Shown: positions 21,649 to 35,245 of the stretch, in pieces
How positions within the stretch are numbered: position 1 is the first letter of the stretch
How the letters are laid out: every line of letters begins with the position of its first letter
Source of the DNA: Deinococcus sp. Arct2-2
GTDB lineage: Bacteria > Deinococcota > Deinococci > Deinococcales > Deinococcaceae
Reading direction: 5' to 3'
Length of the DNA: 53,948 bases
NCBI RefSeq assembly: GCF_004801315.1
Contig: NZ_SSNW01000031.1
Span: 1 to 53,948, forward strand
Translations under genes and position numbers: made by a program
The notes under the pieces: generated by a model
The model's database searches: none
The model's input: only the letters and a program-made list of their open reading frames with translations
What the model was told of the DNA's origin: nothing

Positions 21649-21675
21649 CTAAGACCCTTCGACCCTTAGACATCC
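21649..21675. repeat. Target duplication CTAA (right) and right half of the split intergenic repeat
   Basis: CTAA is followed by GACCCTTCGACCCTTAGAC, the same tract as in the gaps at 27.1, 35.1 and 40.4 kb. Together with the left half at 16712-16735 it shows that the IS elements accumulated inside one repeat copy. Confidence 0.65.
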
Positions 21676-21868
21676 CTGCTGGTGTACCTGCCGCAGTGGT
21701 GTACCTCTCCGCGTCCCAAGTACACCACCCCCCAGCCCCATGTGCCCGCCGCACAATGCACTTATTCAAGACCGGGCCACAGCGCCCCAGCACCACCCAA
21801 GTTCCCACCTCTCCGGCAACGCAGAGGCAACCTTTTCACACCCGATTCGACCCACCCGAGGAGCCGCC

Positions 21869-23194
<1,326 letters not shown>

Positions 23195-23272
23195 GGAAAG
23201 CCGTAAGTGGTCAGTGGTCAGGAGTGAGTGGGAAAAGCGTGGTGGCTTAAGCGGTTGGCTATAAGCGAAAAA

Positions 23273-23315
23273 GGGGAGTGGGGGAGCCTGAAACGGGTTT
23301 CTCCCACTCCCTTTA
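23273..23315 (+). terminator. Terminator after aceA
   Basis: GGGGAGTGGGGGAG pairs with CTCCCACTCCC (one bulged G) across a loop of about 14 nt and is followed by TTTA. It is a reasonable intrinsic terminator with a short T-run. Confidence 0.55.
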
Positions 23316-23354
23316 GTTGGATGTTGTACGGCAAGTAACGGGTTACCTTGCAGC

Positions 23355-23984
23355 ATGTTCGCGCTCTTGCTGGCGGCAGTCAGCCCCTACGCTCTCACGT
23401 TGGTTCCCAAAGCTCAGATCACGTTCCCCGGCTCGCCCCCTCAAATCATCAGTGGGCCAGCCAACACCGATCAAACTGTCGTGGATTATCCGTGGACTTT
23501 AGATCAAATCCTGTACGCACCCAATAGAAGCGCCGCCGCCGTGCGCTTTTGCTGGGATATTGGCAAATATGGGGGCTGTGAAACCAGTGTGGCGCGTCCG
23601 GGTCAGCCTGTGCTGAAGCTGGCAAAAGGCGATGTGAGCCAACTTCTGTGGACGGCGGACGGGAAATATCTGATCGGAGCCGGGGCCAACACGCTTCGGC
23701 TGTGGAATCTGGTGGGCGGAGTTAGAACGGTAGCCACTCAGCCAGCGGGATCCGTTGTGCAGCGGCTCTGGCTGTCCAAGAGTCGTTTAGGCGAAGCTGA
23801 CTTGTGTGTATCGGTGGCCGTCAGCACTCCCCTTAATGGTGCCTACGTTGCCGCCATGACGACCATCCGGCACAGCCTGCCAACGCTGAAGGTATTGACC
23901 CTGACGACTCTACCAACCGCTTCAAGCCAACAAAAGGCGAAAGAGGCGGAATGCCGCCCCTTCTCGTCCTCTAGCTTGAATTAG
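23355..23984 (+). CDS. Small secreted protein of unknown function
   Basis: I do not recognise this 209-residue protein. It begins with a short hydrophobic stretch (FALLLAAVSPYALTL) that looks like a signal peptide. A segment with repeated beta-strand character follows (VSQLLWTADGKYLIGAG then LRLWNLVGG), resembling one blade of a WD40/beta-propeller. Four cysteines are spread through it, two in CWDIGKYGGC. It ends in a Ser/Ala-rich tail. The codon pattern is weaker than that of the neighbours and no SD sequence is obvious. A small palindrome GTAACGGGTTAC lies at 23335-23346, just before the ATG. It may be a lone or decaying gene. Confidence 0.5.
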   Translation: MFALLLAAVSPYALTLVPKAQITFPGSPPQIISGPANTDQTVVDYPWTLDQILYAPNRSAAAVRFCWDIGKYGGCETSVARPGQPVLKLAKGDVSQLLWTADGKYLIGAGANTLRLWNLVGGVRTVATQPAGSVVQRLWLSKSRLGEADLCVSVAVSTPLNGAYVAAMTTIRHSLPTLKVLTLTTLPTASSQQKAKEAECRPFSSSSLN

Positions 23985-23988
23985 TTAC

Positions 23989-24457
<469 letters not shown>

Positions 24458-24465
<8 letters not shown>

Positions 24466-25798
24466 GTACAGTCTCCTCAAGGGCTTCGGGCAAGGTTTCT
24501 TCGCTGGCACGCTCGACCCGTACCCGCACCACGCGGCGTTGGTCGGCCTCTTCTACTGTAAAAGCCCAGCCCTCATGAATAAAACTCTGGCCTACTTCCG
24601 GAATATCTCCGAAATGATTGGTCACGAAGCCCGACAAAGTATCATATTCGCCGTCGCCGTCTTCTAGGTTGCTGCCTAAGCGTTCCTCGGCTTCGCCCAC
24701 AGTCAGGCTGGCGTCCATCAGGTACACGCCTTCCGCAATCACTTCGATCATGGGCAGTTCGTCTTCATCGGTTTCGTCGTAGATTTCACCTACGATTTCT
24801 TCTAACGCGTCTTCCAGCGTCACGAGGCCTGATGTCCCGCCGAACTCGTTCACCACGATGCTCAGGTGGCTCTTCTTGTCGCGCATCTTAGCCAGCAAGT
24901 CCTTAATTTTCATGCCTTCGGGCACAAAGTACACGGGGCGCATCACATCGGCAATCAGGGTGTCGTCTAGCGCGTCAAGGTGGCGCAGCATGTCGCTGGT
25001 ATGCACGATGCCCACGATATTGTCGGCCATGTCGTGATACACGGGCACGCGGGAATAGCCGTGTTCGGTGCTGACTTCCAAGAGCCTCCGCAGCGGCGAA
25101 GAGCCGTCTACGGCCACCATATCGTTGCGCGGCGTCATGATCTCACGCACGGTGGTATCCGACAGGTCAAACACGTTGTACACGAGTTCTTTCTCGTCTT
25201 CCTCCAGCACGCCTTCCTGACTGGAGGCACTCACGATCATGCGGATTTCTTCTTCACTGTGCGCCGTATGATGCCCCACCACACCGCGCAGACCAAACAA
25301 CCTGACCACGCCGTTACCGAGTGCGTTCAGGCCGCGAATGGCCCATTTGAAGATGAAGGTGAAGACCAAGAGGGGCCGCGTGACCAACAGGGCCACTTGT
25401 TCACTGCGTTGCAGCGCCCACGTTTTGGGGGCAAGTTCACCAAAAACGATGTGCAGCACGGTGCTGACTGTGAAGGCCACCCCGAACGAAATCGCCGTAA
25501 TCTGACCTTCCGACAAAGATCGCCCCTCCAGCAGTGGGCTGATCAAGTGTTCGATGGCAGGCTCGGCCACAAACCCGATGCTCAGAGAAGCCATCGTAAT
25601 GCCGAGCTGCGTGGCGGCGATATAGAGATCAAGGCTCTTGAGGGCGCGTTGCGTGGCGCGGGCCACCACGTTGCCTTCTTCGACAAGTTGATCAATGCGG
25701 GTGCGGCGCACCGACACCAGCGCAAATTCGGCGGCCACAAAAAACCCGTTCAGCAAAACCAAGACGAAAAGGGCAACGATACCTAGGATGTCATTCAT
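24458..25798 (-). CDS. CNNM/CBS/CorC-HlyC-domain membrane protein
   Basis: A 446-residue membrane protein of the CNNM (DUF21) family, linked to Mg2+/Co2+ transport. The N-terminal part has three or four membrane helices, the first being ILGIVALFVLVLLNGFFVAAEFAL. It is followed by two CBS domains (starting with REIMTPRNDMV and IADVMRPVYFVPEG) and a C-terminal CorC_HlyC transporter-associated domain (GEYDTLSGFVTNHFG). The ATG at 25798 starts directly before the first helix. Its upstream leader contains a possible attenuator (25964-26044). The 3' end overlaps cdd. Whether it moves Mg2+ itself or modulates another transporter is not settled for this family. Confidence 0.9.
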
Positions 25799-25963
25799 GA
25801 ATGGGCGCGCTCCATGCCGCGCCCCGGCGTTCCGCAAGGCACATGCTGCCCGCTGCTCCGGGTCAGGCCGTCAGGCCAACCGGGTCGCAGCGTCGGACGC
25901 CGGAAAAAGTCTTCGGGTGACGGCGAGGTCACAGGGTAGAACTTGAAACTGCTTTGCCACAGC

Positions 25964-26044
25964 AAAAAACCCGCCCATAGGCGGAGTTCACCGGGCGTAG
26001 ATTCAGAGCCAGAACTGGGAGGCTCCATAGCAGTCAGCACTATA
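25964..26044 (-). promoter_or_regulatory. Promoter and terminator leader upstream of the CNNM/CBS gene
   Basis: On the minus strand TATAGT at 26039-26044 is a strong -10 box, with CTGACC near the -35 position. About 55 nt downstream an intrinsic terminator forms from CCGCC (25984-25980), loop TATG and GGCGG (25975-25971), followed by TTTTTT (25969-25964). A segment CGCCC at 25997-25993 could pair with the same GGGCG, giving an alternative fold. This is the build of a transcription attenuator or short riboswitch. I found no match to known aptamer consensuses that I could recall. The terminator could instead simply end dgkA transcripts. The leader runs about 165 nt further to the ATG at 25798. 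Confidence 0.5.
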
Positions 26045-26211
26045 GCACGGGCCTCAGAAGGTCAGAATTCCGGGGTTGATCCGCTCTTAAGGCGGCGCTT
26101 ACAAAATTTATCTTGGACAACTTCCATCCAAGAAGGCTTTATCAAGGCTCCCCGCTTTGTGCGGAACAGAGATGGGCTGTGCAACTGGTCTTCGTAGCAA
26201 CCTATTTTTGC
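26045..26211. other. Gap between dgkA and the leader
   Basis: No gene is visible. The stretch from 26095 to 26200 is less GC-rich than its surroundings (for example TTACAAAATTTATCTTGG) and has no clear hairpin or repeat match. Confidence 0.4.
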
Positions 26212-26586
26212 CTACAACAGCCGCCACAGCGCAGGCCCCAGCACTACCAGACCCACCAGCACAGCCCCGCCACTTGCCACCAATACGGCAGCGGCGGCGG
26301 CATCTTTGGCTATTTTTGCCAGTGGGTGCACTTCAGGACTGGCTAAATCCACCACTGCTTCCAGCGCTGTATTCACCAACTCTAGCGACAGTACCAGCGT
26401 GCAGCACAGCAGGATAGGCGGCAGCGGCGCACGCAGCACCACCGCCAGAGCCAACGCCAGCGCCCCAGCCCACGCTTCAATTCTAAAATTGGCTTGCGAG
26501 CGGTAACAATGCCGAACTCCGGCCCAAGCGAAGCCCGCCGAACGCCACCAGCGGCGCAAGTTCAGGGCCGAGCCGTCAGACCGCAC
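26212..26586 (-). CDS. dgkA: Diacylglycerol/undecaprenol kinase, DgkA type
   Basis: A 124-residue three-helix membrane kinase. The signature ELVNTALEAVVDLASPE followed by LAKIAKDAAAAAV is diagnostic of the DgkA family, whose Gram-positive-like members phosphorylate undecaprenol rather than diacylglycerol. The basic N-terminus (LRRWWRSAGFAWAGVRHCYRSQ) is the usual surface helix. The GTG at 26586 starts 4 nt after the ybeY stop and gives the normal length; a start further upstream would read through ybeY in another frame. It probably helps recycle undecaprenol for wall synthesis. Confidence 0.88.
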   Translation of the reverse strand: MRSDGSALNLRRWWRSAGFAWAGVRHCYRSQANFRIEAWAGALALALAVVLRAPLPPILLCCTLVLSLELVNTALEAVVDLASPEVHPLAKIAKDAAAAAVLVASGGAVLVGLVVLGPALWRLL

Positions 26587-26590
26587 GGGG

Positions 26591-27070
26591 TCAGATGCCG
26601 TCTGGCAGGGCGGTGCGGGCCGCGTCCCAAGCGTCGTGGAAGACTTTCCATTCTGGCCCTGATGCGCCTTCCTCAAAGCCCAATCCATCGGCGTGCGGGT
26701 GGTCGTGACCCACCAGATGCGCCATGCCGTGACTCGCCAGCAGCGCCACTTCACGGGTCAGCGAATGCCCCCGCGCCCCCGCCTGCCGCGCCGCCGTATC
26801 GAGGCTGATGATGATGTCGCCCAGAATCGGCGGAATAAACGGGTCGCCGGGTTCCCACGCGGGAAAACTCAGTACGTCGGTGGGCGCGTCCTCGCCCCAA
26901 TGCTCCAGCTTCAGCGCCCGAATCGCGCGGTCGCCCACCAGCACCACCGTCACTTCCCGCTCCTGCACCTCAAAATGCGCCATGACCGCTTCCAGTGAGG
27001 CCCGCAGCGCCGGACGCAGGCCCGCAGGAGGCTTTTTCTGTACGATCAGGTCGATCACATCGGGGAGCAT
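26591..27070 (-). CDS. ybeY: Endoribonuclease YbeY (rRNA maturation factor)
   Basis: A 159-residue zinc-dependent endoribonuclease that matures the 3' end of 16S rRNA and takes part in ribosome quality control. The zinc site HGMAHLVGHDH matches H-G-x-x-H-L-x-G-H/Y-D-H. The upstream region VLSFPAWEPG is also family-typical. The second position of the motif is Met-Ala instead of the common Leu-Leu, which does not touch the ligands. It lies directly before dgkA and after phoH, a widely conserved arrangement. The start is the ATG at 27070. A GC-rich intergenic repeat lies between it and phoH. Confidence 0.93.
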   Translation of the reverse strand: MLPDVIDLIVQKKPPAGLRPALRASLEAVMAHFEVQEREVTVVLVGDRAIRALKLEHWGEDAPTDVLSFPAWEPGDPFIPPILGDIIISLDTAARQAGARGHSLTREVALLASHGMAHLVGHDHPHADGLGFEEGASGPEWKVFHDAWDAARTALPDGI

Positions 27071-27423
27071 AGCAAGGTTGGGGCGTGGTGGGCGGTCTGT
27101 GGGTGCGGTCTAAGGGTCTAGGGTCGAAGGGTCTAAGGAAGGTCAAACGCAATCACGTTGCTGGTTTGGCCTTGCTCCCTGTGGAACCCATAAGGAAATA
27201 AGTGAGTCCTGAACGTATGTTTTTGCCCTCTCCACCTGTGGGAGAGGGGCGCTGCAAAGCAGCGGGGTGAGGGGGCCACCGGGCAACCGTTCCCGCCCCC
27301 TACACAAAAGTCGTCTCAGTTTCCAATAGACCTTAAAAAACCCGTCCTGCACACCCAAAAAAGGCGCTGGGAGTTTATCGCCAACGCCTTCTGATTTGAT
27401 GACTCTAGTACGTACTCGCTTGC
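27071..27423. repeat. Intergenic region with composite repeat, copy C
   Basis: 353 bp between phoH and ybeY without a gene. 27107-27150 is the GGTCTAAGGGTCTAGGG-type tract ending in AAGGAAGGTCAAACGCAATC. 27228-27290 holds CCCTCTCCACCTGTGGGAG and GGGGCGCTGCAAAGCAGCGG blocks shared with copy A. From 27330 onward the sequence is AT-richer and leads into the phoH terminator. Confidence 0.65.
27357..27390 (-). terminator. Intrinsic terminator of phoH
   Basis: On the minus strand AAGGCGTTGG pairs with CCCAGCGCCTT (one G-U) and is followed by TTTTTT. It sits 34 nt after the phoH stop, so ybeY may have its own promoter or depend on read-through. Confidence 0.75.
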
Positions 27424-28575
27424 TCAGTCGTCTGCGCCTACCGGATCGGTGTCCACTTCCGGAATGCTGGCAAATTCGCCCCGGCGGGCGGCCCGCTTGT
27501 CCTGCTCGGCGTTCTCGGCAGCTTCGTAGGCCTTGATGATCCGGCCCACCAACGGGTGACGCACCACGTCTACATCGGTAAATTCGTGCCACTCGATGCC
27601 TTCGATGTTGCTCAGCACGCGCTTGGCAACAGCCAACCCGCTGGAAATATGGCGCGGCAAGTCGATCTGGGTCACGTCGCCCGTCACCACCACCTTGCTG
27701 CTGAAGCCCATGCGGGTCAAGAACATCTTCATCTGCTCGCCCGTCGTGTTCTGCGCTTCGTCTAGGATGACGAAAGCATCATTCAAAGTCCTACCACGCA
27801 TGAATGCCAGCGGTGCAATTTCAATCACGCCGCTTGTCAGGTAGGACTCGAACTTGTCCTGATCCAGCATGTCCTGAAGGGCGTCGTACAGGGGGCGCAG
27901 GTAAGGATCGATTTTGGCCTGCAAGTCTCCGGGCAAAAAGCCCAGCTTTTCTCCGGCTTCTACTGCCGGACGGGTCAGGATAATGCGCTTGACTCTCTTG
28001 TTGCGGAGGGCCTGAACGGCCATCGCCACCGCAAGGTAAGTTTTGCCCGTCCCGGCAGGGCCGATGCCAAAGGCGATATCGCTCTTTTCGACCTTTTCCA
28101 GATACACCTTTTGCCCCGGCGTTTTGGGCCGGATGCCGCGTGGCAGGCTCATGCCGTTCACCTGCGTTTCGGCGGCGAGGCTGCGGCCTTCGCCACTCAG
28201 GCGGGCCGAGCGCAGCAGGCTGTCGGGCGTCAGTTCTCCGCCGCCGCGTATCACGTCCAGCGCGTCTTTGACCATGCGTTCGGCGGCCACCACGTCGGCT
28301 TCTTCCCCCGTAATGGTGATGGTTTCGCCGCGTGCGATCAGGCGGGCGCGGGTCAGTTCGCGCATGCGGCGCAGGTTCACGTCGCCTGTGCCCAGCAGCG
28401 CAAATGCCTGACGCTGGTTGGTCAGTGTGATGGTGGCCGTCACCGGATTGCTGGGGGCCGGGGTGGTAGGCGTGCTTCCACCTTGTTGTATACCGTCTTG
28501 TGCGCCCGCAGTCTGGTTCTGAGCATCGGTTATCTGAGCATTGCTCGACTGTGTTTCAGGCGTCTGTTCGGGCAT
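27424..28575 (-). CDS. phoH: PhoH-like ATPase
   Basis: A 383-residue PhoH-type ATPase. After a Gln/Thr/Pro-rich N-terminal extension (residues 1-45) there is a short KH-like region, then Walker A GPAGTGKT, TRPAVEAGEKLGFLPGD, and Walker B FVILDEAQN. VVTGDVTQIDLPR completes the domain. PhoH proteins are thought to be RNA helicase/ribonuclease-linked ATPases and in many genomes sit next to ybeY, as here. The ATG at 28575 is preferred; the open frame runs on to 28734 but without homology and with no good SD sequence. The C-terminus is acidic. The biochemical role is still poorly defined. Confidence 0.9.
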   Translation of the reverse strand: MPEQTPETQSSNAQITDAQNQTAGAQDGIQQGGSTPTTPAPSNPVTATITLTNQRQAFALLGTGDVNLRRMRELTRARLIARGETITITGEEADVVAAERMVKDALDVIRGGGELTPDSLLRSARLSGEGRSLAAETQVNGMSLPRGIRPKTPGQKVYLEKVEKSDIAFGIGPAGTGKTYLAVAMAVQALRNKRVKRIILTRPAVEAGEKLGFLPGDLQAKIDPYLRPLYDALQDMLDQDKFESYLTSGVIEIAPLAFMRGRTLNDAFVILDEAQNTTGEQMKMFLTRMGFSSKVVVTGDVTQIDLPRHISSGLAVAKRVLSNIEGIEWHEFTDVDVVRHPLVGRIIKAYEAAENAEQDKRAARRGEFASIPEVDTDPVGADD

Positions 28576-28944
28576 CTGGCCTTGCTTTTTGTCTGTCAAG
28601 AGATTGGCTCCAAGCACGCCGCACAGGCGCAGTCTCTCCCCGACTTGGCCGGGTGAGAGGAGAGGGGTGGGTTCGTCATTCGGATGCCCTATTGTCGGGC
28701 GAAGCAGCGGGCGGGTGCGTGTCCCGCCGCACATTCTGCGACGTTTCTGGGCAGAGGGTCAGCGAATGCTGAAGGTCAGTCGTCGGCTGGGGGGTCTGAG
28801 AAAGGAGAGCATAGATGCAGGGTAAAAGACAGGCGGCGAGCTTGCCAGACGCAATTGGCTTAGCTGCGGCATACGCTGGCTTAGACTCGGTGCGTCTGCC
28901 CGCTGCCTGACCTCCCCGCCTAACCCTACTGGCGCGGGCCGGGA

Positions 28945-28950
28945 TACACT
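28945..28950 (+). promoter_or_regulatory. -10 box of aroE
   Basis: TACACT, 7 nt, then GTG at 28958. No SD sequence. Confidence 0.5.
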
Positions 28951-28957
28951 TGAAAGC

Positions 28958-29867
28958 GTGAGTTTCACTGGCGTCTATCCGGACGGGGCGCAGGCCGCAC
29001 TCCGCGCCTTTTTGTATGCAGATCCCGCCGCCCATTCCTTGTCTCCGGCCATGCACCGCGCCGCTTTTGCTTGGGCAGGCTTGGCGGGCGAGTATCAGGC
29101 TGTACGTGTGCCCCCCGCCGACTTGGGCGCAGCCATTGCCGAACTGAGGCAACCCGGCATTCTGGGCGCGAATCTGAGCTTGCCGCACAAGGAAGCTGCC
29201 TTGCCGTATTTAGATAGCCTGACTGACGCGGCGCGTGCCATTGGCGCAGTGAATACCATCATTTCGGAAGAAGGCAAGCTGCTGGGCGACAACACTGACG
29301 CACCCGGACTGTTCTCAGCTTTATCGGACTTGGGGGCGGGAAGCACTGGTTCTAACGAATCTGATCTGCCTGTCGTGGTCTTGGGTGCAGGCGGCGCAGC
29401 CAGAGCAGCGGTCTATACGGCTCTAATTTTGATGGAGCGTGACGTGTACATCTATAACCGCACGCACCAAAAAGCTATTCAACTTGCCGCGAACTGGACT
29501 GTTCCAGATGCCGACTTTCAGGTATTAGCAGGTCATTTAGAAAACATTCCGTGGACGCGTGTAGGCCTAATCGTTAACGCTTCCAGCGCTGGCCTGAATG
29601 CGCCGCACGAATCCCCTTTACCAGATTTCGATTTCTCCCCGTTGCTCAAATCAGCCCTGATCTACGACATGGTCTACAAACCCGCCGAAACCCGGCTGAT
29701 GCGCGACGCCCGCGCTGCTGGCCTGCGGGCCGAAAACGGCTTGGGCATGCTGGCCCACCAAGCGCGGTTGGCTTTTTTGGCATGGACAGGCGTAGACGTT
29801 CCGGTGCGGGTATTTTTAGACGCGCTGCACGCCGCCCAAGCGCCCGCCTCTCCGGACAGAGCCAGCC

Positions 29868-29875
<8 letters not shown>
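28958..29875 (+). CDS. aroE: Shikimate dehydrogenase
   Basis: A 305-residue NADP-dependent shikimate dehydrogenase, catalysing the reduction of 3-dehydroshikimate in aromatic amino acid synthesis. Substrate-binding HSLSPAMH (Ser27, Ser29) is near the N-terminus. The catalytic Lys78 is in NLSLPHKEA and Asp114 in DNTDAPG. The Rossmann glycine loop GAGGAARA is at 143-150 and YNRT follows as the cofactor motif. YDMVYKPAETRL and NGLGMLAHQA mark the C-terminus. The GTG start follows a -10 box by 7 nt. The stop overlaps the next gene's ATG by 8 nt, which ties aroE to a sensor kinase, an unusual partner. Confidence 0.95.
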
Positions 29876-33320
<3,445 letters not shown>

Positions 33321-33427
33321 TTTGCCCATCTGATCGCCCACCCCTGATCTTTCCGGTTGTTTTCCACATCGCCCGAACTTCTGAACCTTTAAGCTGTATC
33401 CCCACCCATGCCCAGCCCGGAGACCCG

Positions 33428-34645
33428 ATGACCCTGCCCATTCCCGCCCTACGCGCCATGCCCGCTCGCGGCGACATCCTGCACATTTTGCACCTCGAGG
33501 ACAGCGAACTCGACCATGAACTCGTGGCGATGAACCTGGCCGACGATCTGCCGTGGACGGTGCGCTTGGAGCGCGTAGAAGACGAAGCGTCGTTTATTTA
33601 CGCCCTAGAAACCGACCCGCCGCATTTGGTTCTCAGTGACTTTGCCTTGCCCGGTTACGACGGCCTCAGCGCCTTTCATGCCGTTCATGCCCGCGATCCG
33701 CTGCTGCCTTTTATTATCGTGACCGGCGCAATGGGCGAAGAAATTGCCGTGGATACCCTGCGTCAAGGCGTCACCGATTACATCCTGAAACAGCGGCTAG
33801 AGCGCCTTGTTCCTAGTGTGCGCCGTGCCATTGCCGAGGCCGAGGCCCGCGATTCCCGCGCCCGTGCCGAGCAAGCGGTGCATGAACTGAACCAGTCGTT
33901 GCAGGCCCGGTTGCTGGAAGTAGAGCGCCTGCGGAACACCGCCGAACGCCAAAGCCAGCGCCTAGAAGTGCAGGCCCGGCAACTGGAAGAGGCGCTGAAC
34001 CTTCAAAAGACTTTTTTGGCCGAAACCAGCCACGAACTCCGCACGCCGCTGACCGCCCTTTTGGGCTACCTGCGCCGCGCCGAACGTGAGGCAGGCGGCA
34101 GCCAAGTGCTGCAAGACGCCCAGCGCGTGGCCGAAAATATGACCCGGTTGGTCAACGACCTCCTTCAACTGTCTCGCGGCGAATTGGTGCAGAACATAGA
34201 GATGCACTTTATGAATCTGGGAACGCTGCTGCGGCAAGTAGGCCGAGACTTTAGTGTGAAGGCCGAGGTGCCTGACGTGGAAATCGTGGGTGATCCGGGC
34301 CGCCTGACCCAAGTCTTCGTGAATCTGGTCAGCAATGCCGTGCGCGTGTCTGGGTCAGCCAATCTGGTGAGCCTGAATGTCGTTCCGCGTGCCGGAGAAA
34401 TCGAGATTCGCGTCGTCGACAAAGGCCCCGGCGTGCCTGATGCCATCAAACCGCGCATTTTCGACAAGTTTTACCGGGGCAAAGAGGCCGGTTCGGCGGG
34501 GCTGGGCCTCACCATCGCGCAGCAAGTGGTCACGTCGCATGGCGGCACCATAGACGTGCTGGATACCCCCGGTGGCGGCGCGACCTTCCGCGTGCGCCTC
34601 CCCATGCCCGATGAAGACAATGGGGAAGACGACGGGTACGCCTGA
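33428..34645 (+). CDS. Hybrid response regulator-histidine kinase (REC-HisKA-HATPase)
   Basis: A 405-residue cytosolic protein. An N-terminal receiver domain (about residues 15-135) has the acidic pair in HLEDSE and the phosphoacceptor Asp71 in LSDFALPGYDG, with the switch Thr in VTGAMGEE and a Lys in ILKQ. A coiled coil follows (about 140-195). The HisKA region has His202 in ETSHELRTPLTAL, and the HATPase has NLVSNAVRVSG, DKGPGVP and GLGLTIAQQV. REC before HisKA is the reverse of the usual hybrid order and suits a phosphorelay in which the upstream sensor feeds the receiver. SD GGAG lies 6 nt before the ATG. It is 107 nt downstream of the CHASE kinase and on the same strand. Confidence 0.9.
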   Translation: MTLPIPALRAMPARGDILHILHLEDSELDHELVAMNLADDLPWTVRLERVEDEASFIYALETDPPHLVLSDFALPGYDGLSAFHAVHARDPLLPFIIVTGAMGEEIAVDTLRQGVTDYILKQRLERLVPSVRRAIAEAEARDSRARAEQAVHELNQSLQARLLEVERLRNTAERQSQRLEVQARQLEEALNLQKTFLAETSHELRTPLTALLGYLRRAEREAGGSQVLQDAQRVAENMTRLVNDLLQLSRGELVQNIEMHFMNLGTLLRQVGRDFSVKAEVPDVEIVGDPGRLTQVFVNLVSNAVRVSGSANLVSLNVVPRAGEIEIRVVDKGPGVPDAIKPRIFDKFYRGKEAGSAGLGLTIAQQVVTSHGGTIDVLDTPGGGATFRVRLPMPDEDNGEDDGYA

Positions 34646-34704
34646 ATGTCTTGGTTTTGATAAATGATTTTGCCCCACGCCGCCCCAGACGCTAGCCTAG
34701 GGCT

Positions 34705-35103
34705 ATGAAGAAGACCATGAACGTGACTTGGCTGGGCGAGCAACGCTACCTTGGTGTCAGCGAGAGCGGCCACCAAATCCTGATAGACAACAGCCCCACC
34801 AAAATCGGCGTGTCTCCGATGGAAGCCCTGCTGGGCGCACTTGCCACCTGCACCGCCTACGACGTGGTGGAAATCATGAAAAAGCGCCGCACGCCGCTGG
34901 CGAGTTACCGGATAGAAGTGGAGGGCGAGCGGGCCGACACCGACCCTAAGCGCTATACCACCATCACCGTGCGGCACATTGCCAGTGGGGAAGGCGTAAC
35001 AGAAGACGCGCTGAGCAAGGCCGCCCACCTGAGTCACGAAAAATACTGTTCGGTGGCAGCGAGTATCAGCAGTGAGATCGTGTTGGAAACGCGGCTGGGC
35101 TAG
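34705..35103 (+). CDS. OsmC/Ohr-family peroxide-reducing protein
   Basis: A 132-residue OsmC-fold protein, which reduces organic peroxides with a Cys pair. The two cysteines are in ALATCTAYDVV and EKYCSVAAS, the usual positions in this family. Length and the SPMEALLGAL helix fit the YhfA-like OsmC branch. TAGCCT lies 6 nt before the ATG at 34705, fitting the leaderless pattern. A role in oxidative-stress defence is likely, but some family members have other substrates. It is followed by an intergenic repeat and converges with the PBP2 gene. Confidence 0.88.
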   Translation: MKKTMNVTWLGEQRYLGVSESGHQILIDNSPTKIGVSPMEALLGALATCTAYDVVEIMKKRRTPLASYRIEVEGERADTDPKRYTTITVRHIASGEGVTEDALSKAAHLSHEKYCSVAASISSEIVLETRLG

Positions 35104-35105
35104 GC

Positions 35106-35212
35106 GTAGAAGGGCGTCTAAGGGTCAAGGGTCTAAGGGACTCAGCAAAGGCGAGAAACACAGCTTCAAGCTTTTGACCTTCCTTAGACCCTCGACCTTT
35201 AGACCCTTATAC
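35106..35212. repeat. Intergenic repeat tract, copy D
   Basis: GGGCGTCTAAGGGTCAAGGG and, reversed, TTTGACCTTCCTTAGACCC then CTTTAGACCCTTATA lie about 20 nt apart, so the tract can fold into a hairpin. It fills the gap between the converging OsmC and PBP2 genes. This copy lacks the long inner module of copies A, B and E. Confidence 0.65.
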
Positions 35213-35245
35213 TTCTTGCACTCAAACCCAGCAATATCTCCCAAA

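Noticed and set aside
25795..26028. A 77-codon frame in the leader of the CNNM/CBS gene
   Set aside because: It starts 10 nt after the -10 box and ends in an ATGA overlap, which looked promising. But it reads through the terminator hairpin and the T-run and its composition is not protein-like. A leader RNA explains it better.
28576..28734. N-terminal extension of phoH
   Set aside because: The frame is open but has no SD sequence or homology-like features. The ATG at 28575 gives the expected domain layout.
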